Shown piece by piece: positions 22,610 to 30,643 of a DNA stretch of 43,036 nt (position 1 is the first letter of the stretch; each line of letters begins with the position of its first letter). The notes below the pieces were generated by a model. That model was given only the letters and a program-made list of their open reading frames with translations. It had not been told where the DNA came from and did no database searches. The position numbers were made by a program, and so were the translations under genes. Source of the DNA: Pseudomonadota bacterium (GTDB taxonomy: Bacteria > Pseudomonadota > Alphaproteobacteria > Rhodospirillales > Magnetospirillaceae). Location: assembly GCA_023458315.1 (NCBI GenBank), contig JAEXAH010000121.1:1-43036 (forward strand). The letters are read 5' to 3'.

Positions 22610-23500
22610 ATGGCCCTGACCCCGACCTTCGCCCTGCCCCCCACCTTCCTGGGCACCGCCAACCGCGACACGGCGGCGGCGGTGGCGGTGGCGGGCGTGC
22701 CCTTCGACCTGGGCACCACCAACCGCCCCGGCGCCCGCATGGCCCCCAACGCCATCCGCGCCGCCAGCCGCATGCTGGTGGACGGCGAAAACCCGGCCAA
22801 CTGGCGCGACCCGTCGGCCATGGGCATCGCCGACCTGGGCGATTTCGCGGTGGCGCTGGGCGACATTCCGGCCACGCTGGCGCTGATCGAAAGCCAGGCC
22901 GCCGCCATTCCCGGCCGCCTTGTCACCCTGGGCGGCGACCACACCATCACCTTACCGTTGCTGCGCGCCCTGCGCGCCAAGGTCGGGCAAAAGCTGGCCC
23001 TGGTGCATTTCGACGCCCATGTGGACACCTGGCCCGACAATTTCGGGCAGGTTCTGGCCCATGGCTCGGTCATGTGGCATGTCCTGAACGAAGGGTTGGT
23101 CGATCCCGCCCGCATGGTGCAGGTGGGCATCCGCAGCCCGGTGCAGAAGGCGGTGGCCGAGTGGGCGCCCGCCCAGGGCGTCACCGTCATCACCGCCGAG
23201 GACGTGCATTGCGCCGGTCCGGCGGCGGTGGCCGACCGCATCCGCGCCATCGTCGGCGATTGCCCGGCCTATCTGTCCTTCGACATCGACGCCATCGACC
23301 CGGCCTTCGCCCCCGGCACCGGCACGCCCGAGGTGGGCGGCCTTGCCACCTGGCAGGTCATGGCGCTGTTGCGGCGGCTGGGCGGGCTGGACTGGCGCGG
23401 CATGGACGTGGTCGAGGTGGCGCCGCCCTTCGACCATGCCGAACTGACCGCCCTGGCGGCGGCATCGGTGGCCTGGGCCTGGCTGTCACTGCTGGAATAG
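22610..23500 (+). CDS. speB: agmatinase-type ureohydrolase
   Basis: 296-residue member of the arginase/agmatinase family, binuclear manganese hydrolases that release urea. All metal ligands are present: His111 in GGDHTI, Asp135/His137/Asp139 in HFDAHVD, and Asp225/Asp227 in SFDIDAIDPAFAPGTGTPE, with Glu in VEVAPPFD. The PGTGTPE and VEVAPPFD blocks favour agmatinase or guanidinobutyrase over arginase. Agmatinase yields putrescine, which suits the ornithine decarboxylase and homospermidine synthase genes downstream, but the substrate is inferred. It starts 1 nt after the preceding stop (TGA-C-ATG) and is followed by a 12-bp hairpin. Confidence 0.85.
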   Translation: MALTPTFALPPTFLGTANRDTAAAVAVAGVPFDLGTTNRPGARMAPNAIRAASRMLVDGENPANWRDPSAMGIADLGDFAVALGDIPATLALIESQAAAIPGRLVTLGGDHTITLPLLRALRAKVGQKLALVHFDAHVDTWPDNFGQVLAHGSVMWHVLNEGLVDPARMVQVGIRSPVQKAVAEWAPAQGVTVITAEDVHCAGPAAVADRIRAIVGDCPAYLSFDIDAIDPAFAPGTGTPEVGGLATWQVMALLRRLGGLDWRGMDVVEVAPPFDHAELTALAAASVAWAWLSLLE

Positions 23501-23503
23501 CGC

Positions 23504-23536
23504 ATGTTGTGCCCCGGCCGGATCGGGGCACAACAT
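23504..23536 (+). terminator. hairpin after the ureohydrolase gene
   Basis: Arms 23504-23515 and 23525-23536 are a perfect 12-bp match (atgttgtgcccc and complement), starting 4 nt after the stop codon. There is no T-run, so termination is likely but not certain. Confidence 0.6.
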
Positions 23537-23591
23537 ACACGACCACCCATTACCAGTATGCGGACCGATGGCAGCCCCCTGCTAATAGGGC

Positions 23592-23620
23592 TTGAATGCG
23601 CTGCACTATCCGCGTATAAG
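23592..23620 (+). promoter_or_regulatory. sigma-70-type promoter for the ornithine decarboxylase leader
   Basis: TTGAAT (23592-23597), a 17-nt spacer, then TATAAG (23615-23620): close to consensus and the best-looking promoter in the window. Transcription would start near 23627, giving a leader of about 345 nt before the decarboxylase start. Confidence 0.65.
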
Positions 23621-23626
23621 CAGCCC

Positions 23627-23972
23627 TAGACGCATAACGCACGTGCCCATGGCCCTTGCGGCAATTCGCCGCGTACCTGTGGGTGGCCGACCAGTTTTCG
23701 GCCAAGGGGCCAAGCAACGACGGACGCGTCCTTTTCGGTGGAGAGTCGGTCTAGTGGGCCGGCAGCCCCTTAAGGGAGGTGGACATGGTCGTTACGACCC
23801 ACGGGAAAAACCCGATCCTTATTTGCATTTCCAGTACCTGACGGCAGCCGGGTGACGCGACCTTTTCGCGTCGGCGCCGCGCTGTCGTTACCTTCGAGCC
23901 GTGCTCTTGGGATATAATGTCCCTTGGGAGCGCGCCCCGTCGCTGTCTCGCTGTTGCGAGGAGGTCCTGGCC
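23627..23972 (+). ncRNA. structured leader, candidate alphaproteobacterial speF-type element
   Basis: A ~345-nt untranslated leader precedes ornithine decarboxylase, the exact context of the speF RNA motif described in alphaproteobacteria. Stems visible include gcggc/gccgc around 23660, tggccga/tcggcca around 23690, ccctt/aaggg at a ribosome-site-like GGGAGG (23774-23779), ggtcg/cgacc (23787-23799), cggg/cccg around five A's (23802-23814), and gacgcga/tcgcgtc (23854-23872). A sequence gggatataatgtccc (23910-23924) near the end holds a perfect TATAAT that could be a second promoter. Identity as the speF family is from position and structure, not a model search. Confidence 0.5.
23785..23841 (+). 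CDS. possible 18-residue leader peptide
   Basis: ATG at 23785 lies behind a strong ribosome site (GGGAGG, 5 nt spacing), and the frame closes at TGA 23839-23841, giving MVVTTHGKNPILICISST. Two small hairpins fall inside it. Ribosome stalling on such a peptide could control the decarboxylase downstream. It may equally be part of a pure RNA structure whose anti-ribosome-site pairing merely looks like a start region. Confidence 0.4.
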   Translation: MVVTTHGKNPILICISST

Positions 23973-25217
23973 ATGAGCCACCTGCGTTTCCACGATTTCG
24001 CCGTCCCGATCCGCCGTTTGTCGCGGACCGGCACCCGGCACCGCCCGCTGCCCACCGTGGACGAGATCGTCCTGGCCGAGCGCCCCGACGTGCCGCTGCA
24101 TTGCCTGCGCCCCGACACGGCGCGCGACGCGGCGCGGCGCTTCGTCGCGCTGTTCCCCGGCACCGTGCTGTACGCGGTCAAGTGCAACCCCGATCCGGCG
24201 CTGCTGGCGGCGCTGTGGGCGGGGGGCGTGCGGCATTTCGACTGCGCCTCGGCCGCCGAGGTGCGGCTGGTGCGCAATCTGCTGCCCGAGGCCCGCATCC
24301 ACTTCATGCATCCGGTCAAGTCCCGCACCGCCATCCGCGAGGCGTGGGCCGTGCACGGCGTGCGCGATTTCGTCATCGACGGCGCCGCCGAACTGACTAA
24401 GATTCTGGAAGAGATCGGCGAGGACCATTGCGGCCTGGGTCTGGTCGTGCGGCTGGCACTGCCCAAGGGTGGCGCCGTCTATGACCTGTCGGGCAAGTTC
24501 GGCGCCATGCCGGACGAGGCGGCGCGCCTGTTGCGGCAGGCCCGCGCCGTCGCCGACCGCGTCGGCCTGTGCTTCCACGTCGGCAGCCAATGCCTGGAGC
24601 CCGCGGCCTGGACCCGCGCCCTGGATCTGGCGGGATCGGTGATCGCCCAAGCGGGCGTCACCCCGGACATTGTGGACGTGGGCGGCGGCTTCCCGGTCAG
24701 CTATCCCGACCTGACGCCGCCGCCGGTCGAGGATTTCGTCGCCGCCATCCGCGACGGCATCGCCCGCCTGTCCCTGCCCGCCTGGACCGAAATCTGGTGC
24801 GAGCCGGGCCGCGCCCTGGTCGCCCCCGCCGCGTCGGTGGTGGTGCGGGTCGAGGCACGGCGCGACGACGCGCTTTTCATCAATGACGGCATCTATGGCG
24901 CCCTGTCCGACGCGGGCGCGCCCGGCTTCCGTTTTCCCTGCCGCCTGATCCGCGCGGGCGACCGTCCGGCGGCCGGGACCACCCTTGCCCCCTTCCTGTT
25001 CTTCGGCCCGACCTGCGATTCGGCCGACCGCATGAAGGGGCCGTTCCTGCTGCCCGCCGACATCCAGGAGGGAGACTGGATCGAAATCGGACAGTTGGGC
25101 GCCTATGGCGCCTGTCTGAGAACCGCGTTCAACGGGTTCACCGCTGCGGCATGGGTCGAAATCCGCGACCGCCCGCTGCTGGAAACCCCCGGCTATGGCC
25201 ACGAACGTGCGGCATGA
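23973..25217 (+). CDS. speC: ornithine decarboxylase, PLP fold type III
   Basis: 414-residue PLP enzyme making putrescine from ornithine. Lys70 in YAVKCNP forms the Schiff base; HVGSQ (202-206), GGGFP (near 239) and EPGR (near 277) bind PLP phosphate; Cys348 in GPTCDSAD is the catalytic cysteine supplied across the dimer; YGAC lies near the C-terminus. Length and motifs fit the short alphaproteobacterial/eukaryotic-type enzyme, not the large enterobacterial one. A relaxed lysine/ornithine specificity cannot be excluded. AGGAGGT precedes ATG 23973. It is preceded by a long leader and followed 60 bp later by homospermidine synthase, its natural partner. Confidence 0.93.
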   Translation: MSHLRFHDFAVPIRRLSRTGTRHRPLPTVDEIVLAERPDVPLHCLRPDTARDAARRFVALFPGTVLYAVKCNPDPALLAALWAGGVRHFDCASAAEVRLVRNLLPEARIHFMHPVKSRTAIREAWAVHGVRDFVIDGAAELTKILEEIGEDHCGLGLVVRLALPKGGAVYDLSGKFGAMPDEAARLLRQARAVADRVGLCFHVGSQCLEPAAWTRALDLAGSVIAQAGVTPDIVDVGGGFPVSYPDLTPPPVEDFVAAIRDGIARLSLPAWTEIWCEPGRALVAPAASVVVRVEARRDDALFINDGIYGALSDAGAPGFRFPCRLIRAGDRPAAGTTLAPFLFFGPTCDSADRMKGPFLLPADIQEGDWIEIGQLGAYGACLRTAFNGFTAAAWVEIRDRPLLETPGYGHERAA

Positions 25218-25277
25218 ACAAACGCGGCCGGCGCGGGAGCCCGGCGCAAAAGGTTGTGAAAAGGGGAGTTCGAGGAA

Positions 25278-26690
25278 ATGAGCAAGCATGCCACCTTCGC
25301 CGGCCGCCTGGTCATCGTTGGCTTCGGCAGCATCGGCCAGGGGTCGTTGCCCCTGATCTTGCGGCATTTCGACATCGATCCGGCGCGAATCCGCATCATC
25401 ACCGCCGATGATCGTGGTCGGGACGTGGCGGAGAAACACGGCATCTCCTTCACCATCAATCCGCTGACGCCCGACAATTACCGCCAGATCCTGACGCCGC
25501 TGCTGGGGGCGGGCGACTTCCTGCTGAACGTGTCGGTCGACGTGTCCTCGTTGGCGCTGATCGAGTTCTGCTGGGAACGCGGCGCCCTGTACCTCGACAC
25601 CTGCATCGAACCTTGGGCGGGCGGCTACACCGACCCCGCGCTGTCGCCGTCGCTGCGTTCCAACTACGCGCTGCGCGAACAGGCGCTGGCCCTGCGCGAC
25701 CGCGCGCCCAAGGGCGCATCGACCGCCGTCGTCACCCACGGCGCCAATCCCGGACTGGTCAGCCATTTCATCAAGGTCGGCCTGCTGAACATCGCCCGCG
25801 ACAACGGCCTGGACGTGCCCGAGCCCGCCAGCCGCGCCGAATGGGCGGCGCTGGCGCAGCGGCTGGACGTCAAGGTCATGCATGTGGCCGAACGCGATAC
25901 CCAGGTCGCCAACATCCCCAAGAAGGTGGGCGAGTTCGTCAACACCTGGTCCATCGACGGCTTCGTCGGCGAAGGCTGCCAACCCGCCGAACTGGGCTGG
26001 GGCAGCCACGAACGCCACTGGCCCCACGACGGCATGCGCCACGAATTCGGCTGCGACGCCGCCATCTACCTGATGCGCCCCGGCGCCAGCACCAAGGTTC
26101 GCACCTGGACGCCCAAGGAAGGCCCCTTCCACGGCTTCCTGATCACCCACAGCGAATCCATCTCGACCGCCGATTACTACTCGGTCAAGGACGGCGACGC
26201 CGTCACCTATCGCCCGACCGTCCATTACGCCTATCACCCGTGCGACGACGCCGTCACCTCGCTGCACGAACTGGCGGGCAAGAACTGGCAGATGCAGCCG
26301 GAAACCCGCCTGATGGGGGCCGAGATCGTGGACGGCATCGACGAATTGGGCGTGCTGCTGGCCGGACACGCCAAGGGCGCCTATTGGTACGGCTCGCAAT
26401 TGTCCATCGGCGAGGCGCGCGGCCTGGCGCCGCACAACAGCGCCACCAGCCTGCAAGTGACCTCGTCGGTGCTGGGCGCCATGGTGTGGGCGCTGGAGAA
26501 CCCGGCGCGCGGCATGGTCGAGCCCGAAGAGGTGAACTTCCGCCGCGTGCTGGACATCGCCACCCCCTATCTGGGGCCGCTGGTCGGCGCCTACAGCGAC
26601 TGGACGCCGCTGGACGGACGCGGACAATTGTTCCCCGAAGACCTGGATCACGGCGATCCCTGGCAGTTCAAGAACATCCGGGTGATGTGA
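25278..26690 (+). CDS. hss: homospermidine synthase
   Basis: 470-residue NAD-dependent enzyme that joins two putrescines (or putrescine and spermidine) into homospermidine, the main long polyamine of many alphaproteobacteria. The N-terminal Rossmann motif is LVIVGFGSIGQGSLPLILRH; LYLDTCIEPWAGGY, VVTHGANPGLVSHFIK and DGFVGEGCQPAELGWG are family-typical active-site regions, and SVKDGDAVTYRPTVHYAYHP follows. Length is normal for the family. GAGGAA lies directly before the ATG. It is co-transcribed with ornithine decarboxylase (60-bp gap) and closed by a strong terminator. Confidence 0.96.
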   Translation: MSKHATFAGRLVIVGFGSIGQGSLPLILRHFDIDPARIRIITADDRGRDVAEKHGISFTINPLTPDNYRQILTPLLGAGDFLLNVSVDVSSLALIEFCWERGALYLDTCIEPWAGGYTDPALSPSLRSNYALREQALALRDRAPKGASTAVVTHGANPGLVSHFIKVGLLNIARDNGLDVPEPASRAEWAALAQRLDVKVMHVAERDTQVANIPKKVGEFVNTWSIDGFVGEGCQPAELGWGSHERHWPHDGMRHEFGCDAAIYLMRPGASTKVRTWTPKEGPFHGFLITHSESISTADYYSVKDGDAVTYRPTVHYAYHPCDDAVTSLHELAGKNWQMQPETRLMGAEIVDGIDELGVLLAGHAKGAYWYGSQLSIGEARGLAPHNSATSLQVTSSVLGAMVWALENPARGMVEPEEVNFRRVLDIATPYLGPLVGAYSDWTPLDGRGQLFPEDLDHGDPWQFKNIRVM

Positions 26691-26701
26691 GATGTGACCG
26701 G

Positions 26702-26734
26702 AAAGGGCGGCCCTGGGGCCGCCTTTTCTTTTTC
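26702..26734 (+). terminator. rho-independent terminator of the speC-hss operon
   Basis: A stem of about 12 bp (26702-26712 with 26717-26727, one G-U pair, loop ctgg) is followed by cttttt. It lies 12 nt after the hss stop. Confidence 0.9.
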
Positions 26735-26739
26735 CGGCA

Positions 26740-26991
26740 TCAGCGCAGAAAGGTGTCCAGCGCCTTGTCCACCAGTTCCACGTTGCGCGGATGGTGCAGG
26801 GTGACGTCGCCGCCGTCGGCCTCGACCGTCACCCAGGCGTTATGGCCGTCGGCCTTCACCATCACCGAGATGATGGTATAGGGCGTGTCGTGCCGGGTGA
26901 TCTGCATGGACATGCCATCGGCGTGATAGCGCCGCTCGCCCTCGGAAGGCACGGCCTTCAGCAGGCGGCGGAACATGGGCTTGGTGCGCAT
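26740..26991 (-). CDS. 83-residue hypothetical protein
   Basis: A small soluble protein (MRTKPMFRRLLKAVPSEGE...) with a strand-rich middle (TPYTIISVMVKADGHNAWVTVEADGGDVTLHHP) and a C-terminal helix (VELVDKALDTFLR). It looks like a compact alpha/beta domain. No family recognised. The start at 26991 is the most upstream Met after the frame loses shadow-like composition, though the ribosome site (GGGAAT) is weak; a later Met is possible. It follows mltG by 103 bp on the same strand and converges on hss. Confidence 0.6.
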   Translation of the reverse strand: MRTKPMFRRLLKAVPSEGERRYHADGMSMQITRHDTPYTIISVMVKADGHNAWVTVEADGGDVTLHHPRNVELVDKALDTFLR

Positions 26992-27094
26992 GGCGCATTC
27001 CCGATTGGTTGCGAATGCAAGGAACCATAGTCCCGCCCCGCCCCACGCCACCAATCGCCGTTTCGCATGGGGCCATGCAATATGATCGCGGCGA

Positions 27095-28075
27095 TTACTT
27101 TCCCTGCCGCGCCTTTTCCACCTTGCGCCAGTTGGCGACGTTGCGGTTGTGCTCGTCCAGGCTTTTGGCGAAGACATGGCCGCCCGAGCCGTCGGCGACG
27201 AAGTACAGCGCGTCGGTCTGGGCCGGTCGCAGCACCGCCTCGATGCTGGCGCGGCCGGGATTGGCGATGGCGGTGGGCGGCAGGCCGTCGTGGACATAGG
27301 TGTTCCACGGATGGGGATTGTCCAGATCGGCGCGGGTGATGGGCCGGTCCAGCACCCCCAGCTTGCCCGACACGCCATAGATCACCGTGGGGTCCGATTG
27401 CAGCCGCATGCCCAGGCGCAGACGGTTGAGGAACACGGCGGCGACCATGGGACGTTCGGCGGCGATGCCGGTTTCCCGCTCGACGATCGAGGCCAGCACC
27501 AGCGCCTGTTCCTTGGTCTTCAACGGCGTGTCGCCAGTGCGGGCGGCCCACAATTGGTCCAGGGTCTGGCGCATGGCCTTTTCCATGCGGCCCACCAATT
27601 CGTCGCGGGAATCGTCGCGCGACAGGTGCCAGGTTTCCGGCAGCAACGCCCCTTCGGCCGGTTTGCGGGCCACGGCGCCGGACAGGTATTCGGTCTGCTC
27701 CAGTTCGGCCAGGATCTGGCGCACCGTCAGTCCCTCGGCGATGGTCAGCTTGTGCACCACCGTGCGGCCCTCGGCCATCTGGGTCATGACGTCCTGGGCC
27801 GAGGCGCGGGCCGGGAACAGGTACTCGCCCGCCCGCAGATTGGCCCGCCGCAGCTTGGCGCCGATCATGAAGCTGTAGGGATCGGGCACCACCCGGGCGG
27901 CGGTCAACTGGCGGGCGATGGCCTCCAGTCCGGCGCCCTTGGCGATGACCACGTTGGTCGGTTCGGCCGACGGGCCGGGACCGGTGAAGCGACGGTGCCC
28001 CTCCAGCGCCGCCCAGGTGCCGACGGCGACCATGGCCACCGCCACAACGAACACGATCTTCCACAACACACGCAT
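27095..28075 (-). CDS. mltG: endolytic murein transglycosylase MltG
   Basis: 326 residues with an N-terminal membrane anchor (WKIVFVVAVAMVAVGTWAAL) and a periplasmic YceG-type domain. It cleaves nascent glycan strands and helps set glycan length. Residues 35-90 are the LysM-like subdomain (VVIAKGAGLEAIARQL). The catalytic Glu is Glu199 in ASIVERETG, followed by AAVFLNRLRLGMRLQSDPTVIYG and NTYVHDGLPPTAIANPG, all diagnostic. It is the last gene of the fab cluster, as in many proteobacteria, separated from fabF by a strong hairpin that may reduce read-through. Confidence 0.95.
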   Translation of the reverse strand: MRVLWKIVFVVAVAMVAVGTWAALEGHRRFTGPGPSAEPTNVVIAKGAGLEAIARQLTAARVVPDPYSFMIGAKLRRANLRAGEYLFPARASAQDVMTQMAEGRTVVHKLTIAEGLTVRQILAELEQTEYLSGAVARKPAEGALLPETWHLSRDDSRDELVGRMEKAMRQTLDQLWAARTGDTPLKTKEQALVLASIVERETGIAAERPMVAAVFLNRLRLGMRLQSDPTVIYGVSGKLGVLDRPITRADLDNPHPWNTYVHDGLPPTAIANPGRASIEAVLRPAQTDALYFVADGSGGHVFAKSLDEHNRNVANWRKVEKARQGK

Positions 28076-28096
28076 GAAAAAGCCCTCGAAACGCAG

Positions 28097-28123
28097 AAGG
28101 CCCCCTGTGCGACAGGGGGCCTT
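28097..28123 (-). terminator. 12-bp hairpin between fabF and mltG
   Basis: Arms 28097-28108 and 28112-28123 match perfectly (aaggccccctgt) with a 3-nt loop. No T-run follows on the minus strand, so it may be a partial terminator or an RNA stability element. Confidence 0.55.
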
Positions 28124-28145
28124 CCGAACCTTGCCAAAGCGGCCC

Positions 28146-29402
28146 TTACGGCGCCTTGCCGAAGATCAGCGAGGCGTTGGTGCCGCCGAAGCCGAACGAA
28201 TTCGACATGGCGTAGTTGATTTCGCGCTTCTTGGCGACCTTGGCCACCAGGTCGATGTCGCAGCCCTCGTCCGGATTGTCCAGGTTGAGGGTCGGCGGCG
28301 CGATCTGGTCGCGGATGGCCAGCAGCGAGAAGATGGCCTCGACCGCACCGGCGGCGCCCAGCAAATGGCCGATGGCCGACTTGGTGGAGCTCATGGACAC
28401 GGTTTCGATGGCGTTGCCGAACAGGCGCTTGACGGCGCCCAGCTCGATCACGTCGCCCATGGTCGCGGTGCCGTGGGCGTTGATGTAATCGATGTCGCCG
28501 GGTTGCAGTTCGGCGCGCTTCAGCGCCGCCTGCATGGCGCGGAACGCACCGTTGCCGTCTTCGGCCGGGGCGGTGATGTGATAGGCGTCGCCGGACATGC
28601 CGTAGCCGATCACCTCGCCATAGATCTTGGCGCCGCGGGCCTTGGCGTGTTCCAGCTCTTCCAGAACCAGGACGCCCGCGCCCTCGCCCATGACGAAGCC
28701 GTCACGGTCCTTGTCCCACGGCCGCGACGCGGCCTGGGGGTCGTCGTTGCGGGCGGTGGACAGCGCCTTGCACGCGGCGAAACCGGCGATGCCCAGACGG
28801 CAGACGGCGGATTCGGCACCACCCGCGACCATCACGTCGGCGTCGCCGAACATGATCAGGCGGGCGGCGTCGCCGATGGCGTGGGCGCCGGTGGCGCAGG
28901 CCGTCACCACGGCGTGGTTCGGACCCTTGAAGCCGTATTGGATGGAAACGTGGCCGGACACCAGATTGATCAGGGCCGACGGGATGAAGAACGGCGAAAC
29001 GCGGCGCGGGCCGTTGTCCTTCAGGGTCAGGGCACCCTCGGCGATGGCGGGCAGGCCACCGATGCCGGAACCGATCATGACGCCGGTCCGCTCGCGGCCT
29101 TCGTCGTCTTCGGGCGTCCAGCCGGAATCGGCGATGGCTTCCTGGGCGGCGGCCAGACCATAGACGATGAAATCGTCCATGCGGCGGCGTTCCTTTGCCG
29201 GGACGACCTTGTCCAGATCCAGTTCGCCCTCGCCGGTGCCGCGCGGAATGACGCCGGCGACCTTGGCGGCCAGATCGGAAACATCGAAGTGCTCGATGGC
29301 ACGAATACCGGACTCACCGTTGATGAGGCGCTTCCAGGTGCGTTCGACGCCGCAGCCCAGCGGGCTGACGATGCCGAGGCCGGTGACGACAACACGTCTC
29401 AT
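28146..29402 (-). CDS. fabF: 3-oxoacyl-ACP synthase II
   Basis: 418-residue condensing enzyme that extends acyl-ACP with malonyl-ACP and sets the temperature response of unsaturated fatty acid length. The catalytic triad is visible: Cys169 in VVTACATGAHA, His in YINAHGTATMGD, and His in SAIGHLLGAAGAVEA. The start MRRVVVTGLGIVSPLG is canonical, and FGFGGTNASLIF closes the enzyme as usual. It lies 72 bp after acpP with a terminator-like hairpin between them, and is followed by mltG. Confidence 0.97.
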   Translation of the reverse strand: MRRVVVTGLGIVSPLGCGVERTWKRLINGESGIRAIEHFDVSDLAAKVAGVIPRGTGEGELDLDKVVPAKERRRMDDFIVYGLAAAQEAIADSGWTPEDDEGRERTGVMIGSGIGGLPAIAEGALTLKDNGPRRVSPFFIPSALINLVSGHVSIQYGFKGPNHAVVTACATGAHAIGDAARLIMFGDADVMVAGGAESAVCRLGIAGFAACKALSTARNDDPQAASRPWDKDRDGFVMGEGAGVLVLEELEHAKARGAKIYGEVIGYGMSGDAYHITAPAEDGNGAFRAMQAALKRAELQPGDIDYINAHGTATMGDVIELGAVKRLFGNAIETVSMSSTKSAIGHLLGAAGAVEAIFSLLAIRDQIAPPTLNLDNPDEGCDIDLVAKVAKKREINYAMSNSFGFGGTNASLIFGKAP

Positions 29403-29427
29403 GCGAAGGTTCCGTTGCTGTACTTAG

Positions 29428-29461
29428 AAAAAGGGCGCCGTTCCGTCCGGATACGGCGCCC
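29428..29461 (-). terminator. attenuating terminator between acpP and fabF
   Basis: Arms 29433-29441 and 29453-29461 (9 bp, gggcgccgt and complement) are followed directly on the minus strand by TTTTT. Its place inside the operon suggests partial termination, giving more acpP than fabF transcript. Confidence 0.75.
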
Positions 29462-29474
29462 CGTAAATCAACCT

Positions 29475-29708
29475 TTACGCGGCCTTCGAGATGAAGTCGA
29501 TCGCGTCCTTGACGGTCAGGATCTTCTCGGCAGCGTCATCGGGGATTTCGCAGCCGAATTCTTCCTCGAAAGCCATGACCAGCTCGACGGTGTCGAGGCT
29601 GTCAGCGCCCAGGTCGTCGATGAAGCTGGCGTTCTCGGTCACCTTGGCCTCTTCCACGCCCAGGTGCTCGACAACAATCTTCTTAACCCGCTCGGCGACG
29701 TCGCTCAT
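29475..29708 (-). CDS. acpP: acyl carrier protein
   Basis: A 77-residue acidic four-helix protein that carries growing acyl chains on a 4'-phosphopantetheine arm. The attachment site is Ser37 in GADSLDTVELVMAFEEEF, the universal motif. GAGGGAA lies before ATG 29708. It sits between fabG (184-bp gap, likely with its own promoter) and fabF. Confidence 0.98.
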   Translation of the reverse strand: MSDVAERVKKIVVEHLGVEEAKVTENASFIDDLGADSLDTVELVMAFEEEFGCEIPDDAAEKILTVKDAIDFISKAA

Positions 29709-29862
29709 TTGAATTCCCTCGGAAGTCTTATGGTGCCAGTTGGTGAAATCAGGGTCCCGCGCCGGAGGCGAAAAACCCCCTAACCGGCGGAAAGTGGCCC
29801 GTACCTAACATACTTTTTGACCCATGACCAGTACTGGAACACCAATGCTGGGGTTTGGATCG

Positions 29863-29888
29863 CAGACGGCGGCGCGGGCCGCCGTCTG
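29863..29888 (-). terminator. hairpin after fabG
   Basis: A perfect 11-bp stem (29863-29873 with 29878-29888, loop gcgg), 5 nt past the fabG stop. It lacks a T-run on the minus strand, so it probably acts as a transcript-end protector or weak terminator. Confidence 0.55.
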
Positions 29889-29892
29889 TTTA

Positions 29893-30630
29893 TCAGATCA
29901 TGGCCATGCCGCCATTGACGTGCAGGGTCTGACCGGTGACATAGGCGGCCTCGGCCGAGGCCAGATACAGCACGGCGGCGGCGATTTCCTCGGGCGAGCC
30001 CATGCGGCCCGCCGGGATCTGGCCGTTGATGCGGGCCTTCTGCTCGTCGTTCAACTCGTCGGTCATGGCGGTGGCGATGAAGCCGGGCGCCACGGCGTTG
30101 ACGGTGATGTTGCGGCTGGCCACTTCCTGGGCCAGCGACTTGGTCATGCCGATCATGCCCGCCTTGGACGCGCAGTAATTGACCTGACCGGGATTGCCGG
30201 TGACGCCGACGATCGAGGTGATGTTGATGATGCGGCCGTGGCGGCGCTTCATCATGCCCTTGACGGCGGCGCGGGTCAGGCGGAAGGCGGCGGTCAGGTT
30301 GACGTTCAGCACGGCGTCCCAGTCGTCGTCCTTCATGCGCAGGATCAGGCCGTCCTTGGTGATGCCCGCGTTGTTGACCAGGATGTCCAGCGAGCCCAGC
30401 GCCGCCTCGGCATCCTTGGCCAGTTGCTCCACCTCTTCCGGCTTGGACAGGTTGGCGGGCAGGACGTGGACGCGCTCTCCCAACTCGGCGGCCAGGACGT
30501 CCAGGGCCTCGCGGCGGGTGCCGTGAATGGCCACGGTGGCGCCCGCGGCGTGCAGGGCCTTGGCGATGGCGCCGCCGATGCCGCCCGAGGCGCCCGTCAC
30601 CAGGGCGGTCTTGCCGGTCAGATCGAACAT
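29893..30630 (-). CDS. fabG: 3-oxoacyl-ACP reductase
   Basis: 245-residue NADPH-dependent short-chain dehydrogenase that reduces 3-oxoacyl-ACP in fatty acid elongation. The cofactor motif is VTGASGGIGGAIAKAL, with NNAGITKDGLILRM (NNAG), the catalytic Ser in INITSIVG, and YCASKAG with the catalytic Tyr and Lys. The C-terminus YVTGQTLHVNGGMAMI is the canonical FabG end. It lies 13 bp after fabD in the cluster fabD-fabG-acpP-fabF. Confidence 0.97.
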   Translation of the reverse strand: MFDLTGKTALVTGASGGIGGAIAKALHAAGATVAIHGTRREALDVLAAELGERVHVLPANLSKPEEVEQLAKDAEAALGSLDILVNNAGITKDGLILRMKDDDWDAVLNVNLTAAFRLTRAAVKGMMKRRHGRIINITSIVGVTGNPGQVNYCASKAGMIGMTKSLAQEVASRNITVNAVAPGFIATAMTDELNDEQKARINGQIPAGRMGSPEEIAAAVLYLASAEAAYVTGQTLHVNGGMAMI

Positions 30631-30643
30631 GTGATGATCCCCC

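Noticed and set aside
23751..26651. A 966-codon minus-strand frame
   Set aside because: Shadow opposite speC and hss, both of which are full-length with intact motifs.
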